Shown here one piece after another: positions 14,316-28,714 of a stretch of DNA of 64,000 nt. A program made the translations under genes and the position numbers. Each line of letters begins with the position of its first letter. Positions within the stretch are counted from its first letter, which is position 1. Source of the DNA: Ephydatia muelleri. Taxonomy: Eukaryota > Porifera > Demospongiae > Spongillida > Spongillidae. The notes under the pieces are model-generated. The model searched no databases and was not told the origin of the DNA. It saw only the letters and a program-made list of their open reading frames with translations. Location: positions 7,596,924 to 7,660,923 of the forward strand of contig JABACO010000002.1 of assembly GCA_013339895.1 (NCBI GenBank), in the 5' to 3' direction.

Positions 14316-16365
14316 TCATTCAACTACAATCTTTGAAAGTTTTGTTTGCTGCTGCCTTTTCATGAAATGAGCAACATCTTCAGTGAATGTAATTGGAGGT
14401 ATAACTTTTCCAATAGCTGTACAAATCTTCGGAGCAATTAGCTGTGAAACTGTACTCTCTGAGTTCCATTGACGTCCCAGAGGTGCTCTGTGCGCTAATT
14501 CAAATTGACTTCTGTTGGTGTATGGCCATGGAAGATAATTAACCTATGCAAAACATAAACAGAAATAAAAAAGGCAATTGGCAATCATCATAATACAGAC
14601 AGATATACATCTGCATCAAGTATAGACTGTAAATGAGAGAAACATCAGTAAACTCAAACAAAGAGTTTGGGATCATCAATTTACACCAATCTTGAAAGTT
14701 CTATGAAGTTACAAACTTTAAGTTCCATGGCACATAGTTATAATAACACTGCACCCACTCAGATTTAAATGGAATTTGAAATATGTTGCCACCCTTTATT
14801 ATTAGTTACCATTTAAAGTTTTTAACTTTCTGACTTCTACACAGTAATACCCACCTCTCTTTTTAACCAATGATTAATTGACTAACTATTACTGTACAAT
14901 GAAACATTTAACCTTGTGCAGCTCAAATAGTGATGGCAAAGAATGTCAGCATTTCCCACAAAAAATGCTAATGTAATTGCCTATAGGATGGCCAATCATG
15001 GTGTTAACTGACCCTACACATTGCTAGAAAGAAGTTTGATTCAAGGTTACAGAAGCCTTATGTGATAATTTCATAAATGCTGTCAATCTTTATTACTGAT
15101 TCATATCCTGCAAATACACTTTGTTTGGACCAAACAATTCTTACTCATACTACATGTACATGTATGGATTGGTACTAGCATTCCATTTATTATTGGAAAC
15201 TTATTCCCATCTTGTACTTGCTGTAATAAAACAACGATAGAATGCTGCTTATGATAGGAAACATTGCAGTTGTAATTACCTGATCACAATGCAATGACAA
15301 TTTGCTTTGTCATTAATGGTCATTGCACGATTACAATACAATGATTAGAAGCATATCCCCACTGGGTACTTGCTGTAATAAATACTGACTGTTGCTTATG
15401 GTGAGCAACATTGCACAATGTTATTCCATGATCACAATGCGAAAGTCTGTATGGCACTGAACTTACAAATAAGGTCTAAAATTATTCAGCTGTATTGATA
15501 GATTATAACAATTTGTTCTGAACATGCATGCAACAAGCAGGTTTTCTTACCAACAAAAGCCCCTCAAGTTTAGACATATTTATACTTAAAAACGTTTATT
15601 ATTGCATGTAAACTTATATATGCATACATGTAGCTAGTTTGTAGGAAAAAAAAAGTTTATATACGTCTAGATAAATACGACATGTATCAAAACACCATCC
15701 CCAATCCACACACACACACGTTTTCAAACCCAAGGCTACAGTGGTACAAGCAATCTAAATAATTTTGTACGTATAGATCATTATAACAGTTGCTATCACA
15801 ATACACGTACAGTGTACATCACATTTCAAACTGGTCACACACCTGATGTTTTTCTGCTTTTTGATCACACTCTTCATTTATAATGACATGAGCCTGGGTG
15901 GGAAGTTTAGTTTGCTTTTTTGGGATTGAATTCAAATGTCTTGTAGGCTTTTTCTGTGATACTGCGATTCCTTCCCCACCCCAAGATCCCCACCCTGTAA
16001 TTAAATGCAGGGTTAGAACTACACACTGCTTAAATGTTAGCTTACCAGGTAGAGATACATCAACACTTTTTGATGCACTATTAGATGCTTCCTGCTTTTC
16101 TTTCATAAAGTCTTCTACAACATCATCAGCAGCAAAGGCGTCATGGATATTCATCAATTGGTTGCTAACAACACCAAGAGCGGTTTCCTGGGAATTAGTT
16201 ACAAAGTTACTACTTGTATTGATGTAATTTTGCAGATTTGATTTCAATGATGCAGGTGATTTAGATGAGCTCAATACAATTGTATTGACTTCAGCACTTT
16301 GGGGAAATTCTGAACCTTTATCGAATACATCCACTTTCTCTTCTTCTCCACTGTTCTGGTCTTCA
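14316..16365 (-). CDS. UTP14 3' exons, copy 2 (open frame)
   Basis: Exons 16046-16365, 15843-15994 and 14316-14543 on the minus strand. Acceptor phase 2, internal phases 1 and 0, and the final stop are all consistent with the upstream UTP14 exons at 31.9-44.3 kb. The first exon encodes an acidic linker and the conserved DAFAADDVVEDFMKEK and DVSLPG segment. The second starts with the invariant GWGSWGGEG. The third gives LPWPYTNRSQFE, similar to the C-terminal part of UTP14 proteins. This is the only one of three copies without a frame break. It lies downstream of copy 3, so use by the upstream gene would need an intron of about 15.5 kb that skips copy 3, or the copy order may be an assembly matter. 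Confidence 0.75.
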
Positions 16366-17272
16366 CTGTGTATGCAATACAAATATTGAGAGAATAGACA
16401 TCTAGCCATTTGCAAAGTACTTACACAACTAAGTATGTTCAAAAGAAATAATTAATGCAGCATTCCCATTAAGATAAATCACTCCTTGCAGCAATGTGAT
16501 GGTCTTTGCATTTGGAATAATAAATTATTTCTGGCTTGTCCTGGATTGCTTTAAGCATGCTTGTTTTTCTAGCAGGCTTTTCAATCTGAATGTGGACAAC
16601 ATTGTCCTGATTTCATTACAATATCATCATTCCTTGACACTTAATACAAAAGTACATGTTTAGGTGTTATTTACAATTTAAATAATTAGTGTAAGTGTAC
16701 AAAGAGACCCTGATAACATTTGAATGATATACAACGTATTATTTAAAAATATAGCACTTCGATGTACATGTATCTACTCTTGAAGCTTACAGAACATAGC
16801 TGTTACTGTGATCAAGAGGATAGATATGCAGGTACATGGTGGTTAGGTTATGTTATGCAAGTCTATATGATGTTAAGGCACCTGGTAACTATAACCACAT
16901 GGTCCAAACTAGTTTCCACAACATGCAGAAATTTTCACAGTACATTTGACTCATATTTTGACTGTTGTGGACTGTGATGCCACATCCACGAGCATGAAGA
17001 AATTTTGGGGCTCACAGGATTTTCATAATTCCCTCATCAAAGCATTTTTTATTCTGGCAATTAGATCATTTTCAAGCTCCATCACTTGCCAGTACGTGCA
17101 CTGATTAGTGCATCAATTTGACACTCCAATTCTGCAAGGCGAGGGTTTGAAAGCAGCTAGGTTTACAATTTGCGCGGTTGCGAAGCGTGTTGGGTACTAA
17201 TTTCATCATAACTGCACTTTTCAGAGGCCTTTTTAAATACTGAAGGCATGCCTGGAGAGATCCAAGTGCAGA

Positions 17273-17539
17273 ATGAATCGCTATTCAAGGGATCATCTTC
17301 ATCGTTTAGAGGTTACAATGCAGCAAATGATGTTAAACATTTGCCTAAGTGCTGTACAACAACCATCTGCAACAGTGAAGGATAATTTCACTTCTTCTGA
17401 AGGGTCAAATATACAACACATCCAAGAATTGCTTCAACACTTATCACTGTTTGCAAAGCTCCAAAAATGTGTCAAATTTCCCTGCGTTTGTGGTGAATGT
17501 GGTGTTAAACATGCACTGGTCAAAGCCACCCCTTACTAA
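17273..17539 (+). CDS. hypothetical 88-aa protein, unit copy 2
   Basis: The same ORF as at 5858, with two visible amino-acid differences (QQMML for QQIML, and NIQHIQ for NIQQIQ) and no frame change. The stop is again followed by AATAAA. The function is unknown. Persistence of the frame in three copies is the main reason for listing it. Confidence 0.4.
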   Translation: MNRYSRDHLHRLEVTMQQMMLNICLSAVQQPSATVKDNFTSSEGSNIQHIQELLQHLSLFAKLQKCVKFPCVCGECGVKHALVKATPY

Positions 17540-19266
17540 TAAAGAAATAGATATTCCTTCTGATTAAATCTGTTATATTGTTTTTGTGTCCTTTGTACAA
17601 TTGCGTTCATTACAGGAACATGTACTGAAAATTCTTTCTGTATTCGTAAGACGATTGTCACATTTTAGAACAGTAGCAGTCAAACTTCGGCCTAACTTCG
17701 TTTCACTGTAAAAGTGTAAACTATCACCCCTACCCCACAGCGCAGGAGCAGCAGCCCTATGAATAAATGTGGTGTACCAATAGGAAGGTCAAAACGTTTA
17801 GCGGTAATATCTGATCCTAATAATACAGTACATGTGAAGCATTAACATGAAGAGTGCAAAGTATAAAACAAATTGGAATTGTTAGTGGGAAAAGTGTCCT
17901 CACTTGACATGAAATGACCCCAATAGTAAAAACACGAGCCCTCTTTTGGTGAACAATGAAAGGTTGCAGAAAAAAAAAGATCATTTTTCTAGTCTTAATA
18001 TTGACAATTGCAAGTGGAAGAATATTTAGCATGTTTCATTATTGCAACTCTGTATGTTTCATTATTTGTACACTGTATGTGTATTGCTTAAAACATTACT
18101 CAAATAAAAAAAACATTAGCCAGGTTTATCTTAGGTATACTTTCACAGGCAATATGAGGTGTTGTGAAACAAAACACTATCTATGAAATGAATGCTATTT
18201 TTAAGACCAGCAGATATATTCATATTCTATGTATGGTGCTGTAGTGAATGCAGCAAGTAGGCCAATCAATGGTCTTGCCGTTAGGTAAAGTTATTTAAAG
18301 TTTGCAACAGCATGGAGTAAGTACATGTATATTGATGTAGATGTAGCGGTCAAATATCAAGATCCATGCACTTTTACATGCTTTTTCATCTTCGAGGGTT
18401 TCCAAGTTATAAACCATTAAGTATTTCAGTTCATTATTTTGGACTCGATTGGTACTGTGTTCATTTGGTTCCCCTAACATAATCAGTTTCTATGTAATAT
18501 GATGCACCCGCAACCACTTTCTGCATCCATTCTTAAACAACACGTTTCTGAAGTTTTTAACCCTTTTAATCTCTTTCGTTCCGGGGTATACCCCGTAAAT
18601 ACGGGGTATACAACGTTGGGCCTGAAATGAACAAACCATACGTCCGATTTTACCGTAGCTTACAACGAATGTGACGCTTAGGGTAATTTACTATTGTGTA
18701 AAATTTCAGCATTTAAATCTATTGCATCAAAATACTGCACTGCCTTAAACAGGTGTGATTTTAAAGATCTTTGTGTAGTCATCACTTGAACGTTAAACAG
18801 ACTCTACCAAATCAAGTTAGAGCAAAGACTTATATTTTGGTTTGACACGCATACATTACACAATTAAATGGTGGTAATACTATTATTAATGGTTATACGC
18901 AGCAGTGAGGAAAAATTAAAAACCCTCATGCACTGGGTTTGGTGGTTTTGTTTTAACTATTTCAATTGCTTTGTGGGTCTAACAGTTATTGTAGCCACCA
19001 CGCGCCTAATTTGATCAACTACAAAATGGCGGCACCATCCAGTTCAGGATTTTGACTGTGCCTCACGGAATAGGAAACAATCGGAGTAACATGACGCGCA
19101 TGGCATGTGCATGAATTGCCTTCTGGGAAACGTTTATTAAAAGTACATGCAACGCGTATAACATTTAATCATGTCTTGTTGTGAGTCACACTAGTGTGAA
19201 TTCATGCAGCAAGCATCAGAACTTATACTAATAAAATAGCAATGTGTCCTCCGTGTAATAAATGTT

Positions 19267-19509
19267 CACGTTCGTGAGGTTAAATACGAGCGCTAGCTAG
19301 TATAGTTTTGACATCGGTGGTTTCTTATAAAAGCCGCTGGACTATGAATACAATTCTTGTACTGATAAAGTTAGCGAAAATGTTCGCCACGTTCGTGAGG
19401 TTAAATACGAGCGCTAGCTAGTATAGTTTTGACATCGGTGGTTTCTTATAAAAGCCGCTGGACTATGAATACAATTCTTGTACCGATAAAGTTAGCGAAA
19501 ATGTTCGCA
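19267..19509. repeat. 121-base direct repeat x2 (copy 2)
   Basis: Two near-identical 121-base units starting CACGTTCGTGAGG at 19267 and 19388. Each contains GAGCGCTAGCTAG and a TATAAAAG box. The two units differ at only a few positions (for example TACTGATAAAG against TACCGATAAAG). Confidence 0.9.
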
Positions 19510-20223
19510 ACGCTACATGTCGTAGGAAAGTATTTACACTACAGTATTGTGTACCCTTGTTATTCAACCATCCCTTCATATGTTTGTAGCAGCTGCAGAA
19601 TATTTGCGATGTCCTAGACCTTAATAAATCGAAAACAAATTAACGGGGTATACCACGTACGGAACTAGCACCATTAACATGGTTTGAGGCAACATGTGGT
19701 CAACAAATAGTGAAGATTACAATGTTTCGCTTACCTCCCCCCCCCCCCTCCCCCTAACCCCAGTTTATACAAGATGGGTACTTCCACTAAAAACACTTAT
19801 GAGATAAAGACTGCAGTATTGAAAAGCAAAAGGCCTTGAGCCCTAACTGAGGAAGCCATCTTTGTCGCATACCACTCAATGCAAGCCGAAAATGCAAAGG
19901 AACAATTGAGTAATCTGAGGCAGCAACTCGCTCGTTCCTTGCATGCTTTTCTTGCATAGGTGTACATAAACAAGGAGAACTTAGATAAATGCTGTTGTTT
20001 AGGATGTCACATTGCACATGAACCTCCTGCTGATGGTACATCCATTCAGAACATTACAATAGACAAGCTCAATTGTTTTGGTTTGAATAACCAAGTAATT
20101 CAGTGTTTCTGCCCGGATTAATTTACTTGCAAAATTGAAACTCTAGAGAGTGATAAAACTTTATTTCAATAAATATCGCAGATGAAAAATTGGCTCTCTA
20201 TTAGTGTATGGACCTTGATAATT

Positions 20224-23200
20224 GTAATTGTGGTAATAATATTGTCAGTCATTAGTAAAAGAAATAAAATGCTTAAGTCCATTATAGCTTATCATAGCTT
20301 ATGATAAACAACATTGCACATAAGATGGGTACTGCTTAATGACAAAGTATTTATTGCAATACTCTTGCCTGTCGTTAGTGATAAAGATAAAATGCTTAAG
20401 TACGTAATAGCTTATCATAGCTTATGATAAACAACATTGCACATATGTGTTTATCATAAGATGGGTACTGCTTAATGACAAAGTAATTATTGCAATACCA
20501 TTGCAAGTTCGTTGGTGATAAAGATAAAATGCTTAAGTACATAATAGCTTATCATAGCATATGATCAGCAACATTGCACATATGTGTTTATCATATGATG
20601 GGTACTGCTTAATGACAAAGTAATTATTGCAATACCATTGCAAGTTCGTTGGTGATAAAGATAAAATGCTTAAGTCCATTATAGCTTATCATAGCTTATG
20701 ATAAACAACATTGCACAAATGTGTTTATCATAAGATGGGTACTGCTTAATGACAAAGTATTTATTGCAATACTCTTGCCAGTCTTTAGTGATAAAGATAA
20801 AATGCTTAAGTACATAATAGCTTATCATAGCTTATGATAAACAACATTGCACAAATGTGTTTATCATAAGATGGGTAGTGCTTATTGACAAAGTAATTAT
20901 TGCAATACCATTGCAAGTTCGTTAGTGATAAAGATAAAATGCTTAAGACCATTATCGCTTATCATAGCTTATGATAAACAACATTGCACAAATGTGTTTA
21001 TCATAAGATGGGTACTGCTTAATGACAAAGTATTTATTGCAATACTCTTGCCAGTCGTTAGTGATAAAGATAAAATGCTTAAGTACATAATAGCTTATCA
21101 TAGCTTATGATAAACAACATTGCACAAATGTGTTTATCATAAGATGGGTACTGCTTAATGACAAAGTAGTTATTGCAATACTATTGGCAGTCATTAGTGA
21201 TAAAGATAAAATGCTTAAGTACATTTTAGCTAATCATAGCTAATGATAAACATCAATGCACAAATGTGTTCATCATAAGATGGGTACTGTAGAATTACAA
21301 AGTAATTGTTGTAATAGTATTGCCAGTCATTAGTAAATGAAATAAAATGCTTAAGTAAATTTTAGCTTATGATACACAACAATGCACAAATGTGTTTATC
21401 ATAAGATGGGTACTGCACAATGGCAAAGTAATTGTTGCAATACTATTGGCATTCGTAATGAATCGTGATTAAATGCTAAAGTACATTATCGCTCATCACG
21501 GTTCATGATAAACAAAATTGCACAAATGTGTTTATCATAAGGAGGGTACTGCACAATGACAAAGTATTTAATGCAATTCTATTGCTAGTCGTTAGTGATA
21601 AAGGTAAAATGCTAAAGTACATCATAGCTTATCATAGCTAATAAGAAACAACAATGCACAAAATAGTTTATCATAAGATGGGTACTGCACAATGACAAAG
21701 TAATTATTGCAATACTATTGCAAGTCGTTAGTGATAAAGATACAATGCTGAAGTAAATTTTAGCTTATCATAGCTGATGATAAACAACATTGCACAAATG
21801 TGTTTATCATCAGATGGGTACTGCTCAATAATAAAGTATTTATTGCAATACTATTAGTAGTCATTAGTGATAAAAATAGAATGCTTGAATACATTAAAAC
21901 TTCTCATTGCTCATGATAAACAACCATGCACAGAAGTGTTTATCATATGATGGGTACAGCTTAATGACAAAGCAGTTATTGCAATACTATTGCCAGTCGT
22001 TAGTGATAAAGAAAAAGGCTTAAGATAATTTTAGCTCATGATAAACAACAATGCACTAATGTGTTTCATAAGATGGGTACTGCACAATGATGAAGTATTT
22101 ATTGCAATTCTATTGGCAGTCATTAGTGATAAAGATAAAATTCTTAAGTAAGTTTTAGCTTATGATAAACAACAATGCACAAATGTGTGCATCATAAGAT
22201 GGGTACTGCTTAATGACAAAGTAGTTATTGCAATACTATTGCCAGTCGTTAATGATAAATTTAAGATGCTTAAGTACATTTTAGCTTATCATAGCTAATG
22301 ATAAACAACAATGCACAAATGTGTGTATCATAAGATGGGTACTGCAAATGACAAAGTATTTTTTGCAATACTCTTGCCAGTCGTTAGTGATAATGATAAA
22401 ATGCTTAAGTACATTATAGCTTATCATAGCTTATGATGAACAACAATTCACAAATGTGTTTATCATAAAGATGGGTACTGCTTAATGACAAAGTAGTTAT
22501 TGCAATACTATTGCCAGTCGTTAATGATAAATTTAAGATGCTTAAGTACATTTAGCTTATCATAGCTAATGATAAACAACAATGCACAAATGTGTTTATC
22601 ATAAGATGGGTACTGCACAGTAGTTAGTAAAAGACATAAAATGCTTAAGTACATTTTAGCTTATCATAGCTTATGATAAACATTGCACAAATGTGTTTAT
22701 CATAAGATGCGAACAGCACAATGACAAAGTAATTGTTGCAATACTATTGCCAGTCGAAATTGATTGTGATTAAATGCTAAAGTACATTTTCGCTCATCAC
22801 GGTTTATGATAAACAACATTGCACAAATGTGTTTATTATAAGATGGGTACTGCACAATGATAAAGTATTTATTGCAATACTATTGGCAGTCATTAGTGAT
22901 AAAGATAAAATGCTTAAGTATATTTTAGCTTATGATAAACAACAATGCACTAATGTGTTTATCATAAGATGGGTACTGCACAATTACAAAGTAATTGTTG
23001 TAATACTATTGCCAGTCGTTAGTAAAAGAAATAAAATGCTTAAGTACATTTTTGCTTATCATAGCTTATGATAAACAACATTGCACAAATGTGTTTATCA
23101 TAAGATGCGAACAGCACAATGACAAAGTAATTGGTTCAATACTACTGCCAGTCTTAATTGATTGTGATTAAATGCTAAAGTACATTTTCGCTCATCACGG

Positions 23201-24790
23201 TTTATGATAAACAACATTGCACAAATGTGTTTATTATAAGATGGGTACTGCACAATGATAAAGTATTTACTGCATTACTATTGGCAGTCATTAGTGATAA
23301 AGATAAAATGCTTAAGTAAATTCTAGCTTATGATAAACAACAATGCACTAATGTGTTTATCATAGGAAGGGTACTGCAAATGACAAAGTATTTATTGCAA
23401 TACTCTTGCCAGTCGTTAGTGATAAAGATAAAATACTTAAGTACATTTTAGCTAATCATAGCTTATGATAAACAACAATGCACAAATGTGTTTATCATAA
23501 GATGGGTACTGTAGAATTACAAAGTAATTGTTGTAATTATATTGCCAGTCATTAGTAAATGAAATAAAATGCTTAAGTAAATTTTAGCTTATGATACACA
23601 ACAATGCACAAATGTGTTTATCATAAGATGGGTACTGCACAATGGCAAAGTAATTGTTGCAATACTATTGGCATTCGTAATGAATCGTGATTAAATGCTA
23701 AAGTACATTATCGCTCATCACGGTTCATGATAAACAAAATTGCACAAATGTGTTTATCATAAGGAGGGTACTGCACAATGACAAAGTATTTAATGCAATT
23801 CTATTGCTAGTCGTTAGTGATAAAGGTAAAATGCTAAAGTACATCATAGCTTATCATAGCTAATAAGAAACAACAATGCACAAAATAGTTTATCATAAGA
23901 TGGGTACTGCACAATGACAAAGTAATTATTGCAATACTATTGCAAGTCGTTAGTGATAAAGATAAAATGCTGAAGTAAATTTTAGCTTATCATAGCTTAT
24001 GATAAACAACATTGCAGAAATGTGTTTATCATCAGATGGGTACTGCTCAATAATAAAGTATTTATTGCAATACTATTAGCAGTCATTAGTGATAAAAATA
24101 GAATGCTTAAATACATTAAACTTCTCATTGCTCATGATAAACAACCATGCACAGAAGTGTTTATCATATGATGGGTACAGCTTAATGACAAAGCAGTTAT
24201 TGCAATACTATTGCCAGTCGTTAGTGTTAAAGAAAAAGGCTTAAGATAATTTTAGCTCATGATAAACAACAATGCACTAATGTGTTTCATAAGATGGGTA
24301 CTGCACAATGATGAAGTATTTATTGCAATACTATTGGCAGTCATTAGTGATAAAGATAAAATTCTTAAGTAAGTTTTAGCTTATGATAAACAACAATGCA
24401 GAAATGTGTGCATCATAAGATGGGTACTGCTTAATGACAAAGTAGTTATTGCAATACTATTGCCAGTCGTTAATGTTAAATTTAAGATGCTTATGTACAT
24501 TTTAGCTTATCATAGCAAATGATAAACAACAATGCACAAATGTGTGTATCATAAGATGGGTACTGCACAATGGCAAAGTAATTGTTGCAATACTATTGGC
24601 ATTTGTAGTGAATCGTGATTAAATGCTAAAGTACATTATCGCTCATCACGGTTTATGATAAACAAAAATGCACAAATGTATAAGATGGGTACTGCACCAT
24701 ATATGACAAAGTAGTTATTGCTGTACTATTGCCAGTTGTAATGGATTATGATTAAATGCTGAAGTACATTTTAGCTTATCATAGCGTATA
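20224..24790. repeat. satellite array, unit copy 3
   Basis: Near-identical to the copy 2 array, with the same monomer order and the same 2.22-kb higher-order duplication. Like the rest of this zone it holds no gene. Degenerate flanking repeats follow to about 25455. Confidence 0.93.
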
Positions 24791-25766
24791 AATTTTAATG
24801 ATGCATTACACTCTGCACTACGTGGCAGTATTTAGGAGTTATTGCTTTAACATTGTGCAGTACCCATCATGTGTTTAAGTGTTGCCTTTTACTCAGCGCT
24901 ATGTAGCAGTATACTACCAGAGTGGTGAGTGCAATTAAACACTGAGATTAACATTTTGCACAACATTTCTTATAAGGAAAAATGCACAAATGCGTTTATC
25001 ATAAAACAGCAATGTTAATGCTATTGCTGCAAGTATACTGCCACAGAGTGCCTGAGTGCAATTTAACACTAATCATTGCTTAAAAGTTAAGCAACAATGC
25101 ACAAATGCCTTATCTTGACATCTATACTGCACAGCAATTACTGCAATTATACTGCCACATAGTGGGGAACGCACAGAGATTAACATTTTGCACAAATGCG
25201 TTTATAAGCAACAATGCAGAAATGGGTATTGCACAATGTCATTAAGATGGGTATTGCACAAATGTGTTTGGCGATGGGTATTGCACAATTTTAATGCAAT
25301 TATTCTACCACATAGTGGGGAGTGCAATGCACACTGGAGATTAACATTATAAGCAACAATGCAAAATGCAAATATATAGCATATATGGAAAATTAGTAAC
25401 AGCAAATATGGGACTCATGAAGGAATTTGTTCATTCTATGTTAGACGTTAAATGAGTATGTTATCAAGATACAGGATTTATAATGAGACTCGCAAACATA
25501 CTAATTAGTATGCTTCTAAGTAGCATCGGTGTTTTAATGTTAAGATGAATAAGATTCTTAAATTAAAGCATAATAAATGATGTTTTTAATATCTGTGGTG
25601 AATCTTCAATATGATTTGATCATTACTGGTTTGCCCTACCAAATGCCTGATTACTCTCACAGGTATTTGTTCATCATCATAATGTTGTCATGCTTGGTTC
25701 GCACAATGTAGCAAAATATTAAGTTGCACAGTTTAATGTACATCCGAACATGTCACATGTAAATAT

Positions 25767-27811
25767 TCATTCAACTACAATCTTTGAAAGTTTTGTTTGC
25801 TGCTGCCTTTTCATGAAATGAGCAACATCTTCAGTGAATGTCATTGGAGGTATAACTTTTCCAATAGCTGTACAAATCTTCGGAGCAATTAGCTGTGAAA
25901 CTGTACTCTCTGAGTTCCATTGACGTCCCAGAGGTGCTCTGTGCGCTAATTCAAATTGACTTCTGTTGGTGTATGGCCATGGAAGATAATTAACCTATGC
26001 AAACATAAACAGAAATAAAAAAGGCAATTGGCAATCATCATAATACAGACAGATATACATCTGCATCAAGTATAGACTGTAAATGAGAGAAACATCAGTA
26101 AACTCAAACAAAGAGTCTGGGATCATCAATTTACACCAATCTTGAAAGTTCTATGAAGTTACAAACATTAAGTTCCATGGCACATAGTTATAATAACACT
26201 GCACCCACTCAGATTTAAATGGAATTTGAAATATGTTGCCACCCTTTATTATTAGTTACCATTTAAAGTTTTTAACTTTCTGACTTCTACACAGTAATAC
26301 CCACCTCTCTTTTTAACCAATGATTAATTGACTAACTATTACTGTACAATGAAACATTTAACCTTGTGCAGCTCAAATGGTGATGGCAAAGAATGTCAGC
26401 ATTTCCCACAAAAAATGCTAATGTAATTGCCTATAGGATGGCCAATCATGGTGTTAACTGACCCTACACATTGCTAGAAAGAAGTTTGATTCAAGGTTAC
26501 AGAAGCCTTATGTGATAATTTCATAAATGCTGTCAATCTTTATTACTGATTCATATCCTGCAAATACACTTTGTTTGGACCAAACAATTCTTACTCATAC
26601 TACATGTACATGTATGGATTGGTACTAGTATTCCATTTATTATTGGAAACTTATTCCCATATTGTACTTGCTGTAATAAAACAACGATAGAATGCTGCTT
26701 ATGATAGGAAACATTGCAGTTGTAATTACCTGATCACAATGCAATGACAATTTGCTTTGTCATTAATGGTCATTGCACGATTACAATACAATGATTAGAA
26801 GCATATCCCCACTGGGTACTTGCTGTAATAAATACTGACTGTTGCTTATGGTGAGCAACATTGCACAATGTTATTCCATGATCACAATGCGAAAGTCAGT
26901 ATGGCACTGAACTTACAAATAAGGTCTAAAATTATTCAGCTGTATTGATAGATTATAACAATTTGTTCTGAACATGCATGCAACAAGCAGGTTTTCTTAC
27001 CAACAAAAGCCCCTCAAGTTTAGACATATTTATACTTAAAAACGTTTATTATTGCATGTAAACTTATATATGCATACATGTAGCTAGTTTGTAGGGAAAA
27101 AAAGTTTATATACGTCTAGATAAATACGACATGTATCAAAACACCATCCCCAATCCACACACACACACGTTTTCAAACCCAAGGCTACAGTGGTACAAGC
27201 AATCTAAATAATTTTGTACGTATAGATCATTATAACAGTTGCTATCACAATACACGTACAGTGTACATCACATTTCAAACTGGTCACACACCTGATGTTT
27301 TTCTGCTTTTTGATCACACTCTTCATTTATAATGACATGAGCCTGGGTGGGAAGTTTAGTTTGCTTTTTTGGGATTGAATTCAAATGTCTTGTAGGCTTT
27401 TTCTGTGATACTGCGATTCCTTCCCCACCCCAAGATCCCCACCCTGTAATTAAATGCAGGGTTAGAACTACACACTGCTTAAATGTTAGCTTACCAGGTA
27501 GAGAGATACATCAACACTTTTTGATGCACTATTAGATGCTTCCTGCTTTTCTTTCATAAAGTCTTCTACATCATCAGCAGCAAGGCGTCATGATATTCAT
27601 CAATTGGTTGCTAACAACACCAAGAGCGGTTTCCTGGGAATTAGTTACAAAGTTACTACTTGTATTGATGTAATTTTGCAGATTTGATTTCAATGATGCA
27701 GGTGATTTAGATGAGCTCAATACAATTGTATTGACTTCAGCACTTTGGGGAAATTCTGAACCTTTATCGAATACATCCACTTTCTCTTCTTCTCCACTGT
27801 TCTGGTCTTCA
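25767..27811 (-). pseudogene. UTP14 3' exons, copy 3 (first exon frame-broken)
   Basis: Exons 27495-27811, 27292-27443 and 25767-25994. These are the first UTP14 3' exons met by transcription from the 5' part. Relative to copy 2, the first exon lacks three bases in TACAACATC, one A in GCAAAGG and one G in CATGGAT (27570-27595), and has an extra GA near 27504. The single-base losses bring a stop after NIMTPCC, and the late GA insertion returns the exon to its normal end phase. As written, a transcript using this copy would be cut before the conserved WGSWGG block. Sequencing error is a real alternative, since all changes are short indels. Confidence 0.75.
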
Positions 27812-28714
27812 CTGTGTATGCAATACAGATATTGAGAGAATAGACATCTAGCCATTTGCAAAGTACTTACACAACTAAGTATGTTCAAAAGAAATAATTA
27901 ATGCAGCATTCCCATTAAGATAAATCACTCCTTGCAGCAATGTGATGGTCTTTGCATTTGGAATAATAAATTATTTCTGGCTTGTTCTGGATTGCTTTAA
28001 GCATGCTTGTTTTTCTAGCAGGCTTTTCATCTAAGGGACAACATTGTCCTGATTTCATTACAATATCATCATTCCTTGACACTTAATACAAAAGTACATG
28101 TTTAGGTGCTATTTACAATTTAAATAATTAGTGTAAGTGTACAAAGAGACCCTGATAACATTTGAATGATATACAACGTATTATTTAAAAATATAGCACT
28201 TCGATGTACATGTATCTACTCTTGAAGCTTACAGAACATAGCTGTTACTGTGATCAAGAGGATAGATATGCAGGTACATGGTGGTTAGGTTATGTTATGC
28301 AAGTCTATATGATGTTAAGGCACCTGGTAACTATAACCACATGGTCCAAACTAGTTTCCACAACATGCTGAAATTTTCACAGTACATTTGACTCATATTT
28401 TGACTGTTGTGGACTGTGATGCCACATCCACGAGCGTGAAGAAATTTTGGGGCTCACAGGATTTTCATAATTCCCTCATCAAAGCATTTTTTATTCTGGC
28501 AATTAGATCATTTTCAAGCTCCATCACTTGCCAGTACGTGCACTGATTAGTGCATCAATTTGACACTCCAATTCTGCAAGGTGAGGGTTTGAAAGCAGCT
28601 AGGTTTACAATTTGCGCGGTTGCGAAGCGTGTTGGGTACCAATTTCATCATAACTGCACTTTTCAGAGGCCTTTTTAAATACTGATAGCATGCCTGGAGA
28701 GATCCAAGTGCAGA
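27812..28714. other. intronic spacer between UTP14 exon and nested ORF
   Basis: Conserved in copies 1 (4959-5857) and 2 (16366-17272). I see no convincing gene. One minus-strand stretch around 28480-28590 could encode two short helical peptides in different frames, but it has no start, splice context or family match. Confidence 0.5.

Larger units (their letters stand above)
8773..20223. repeat. tandem 11.45-kb unit, copy 2
   Basis: A full copy of the unit: satellite, degenerate repeats, UTP14 3' exons, 88-codon ORF, 121-base repeats and poly-C tract. Matching landmarks are about 11.45 kb from copy 3 (9476 and 20925; 11381 and 22829; 17273 and 28715). The unit ends at GACCTTGATAATT and passes straight into the satellite of the next copy. 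Confidence 0.93.

Noticed and set aside
15898..16227. 109-codon plus-strand ORF opposite UTP14 copy 2
   Set aside because: Shadow of the true minus-strand exons, including an intron. It is shortened in the other copies.
19787..20041. 84-codon minus-strand ORF repeated at 31232
   Set aside because: It is conserved only because the units are near-identical. It is absent in copy 1 through indels, with no splice or poly-A context and no homology.
28480..28590. Helical peptide-like text on the minus strand (ELECQIDALISARTGK, then MELENDLIARIKNALM)
   Set aside because: The pieces lie in different frames with a stop between and no splice site to join them.
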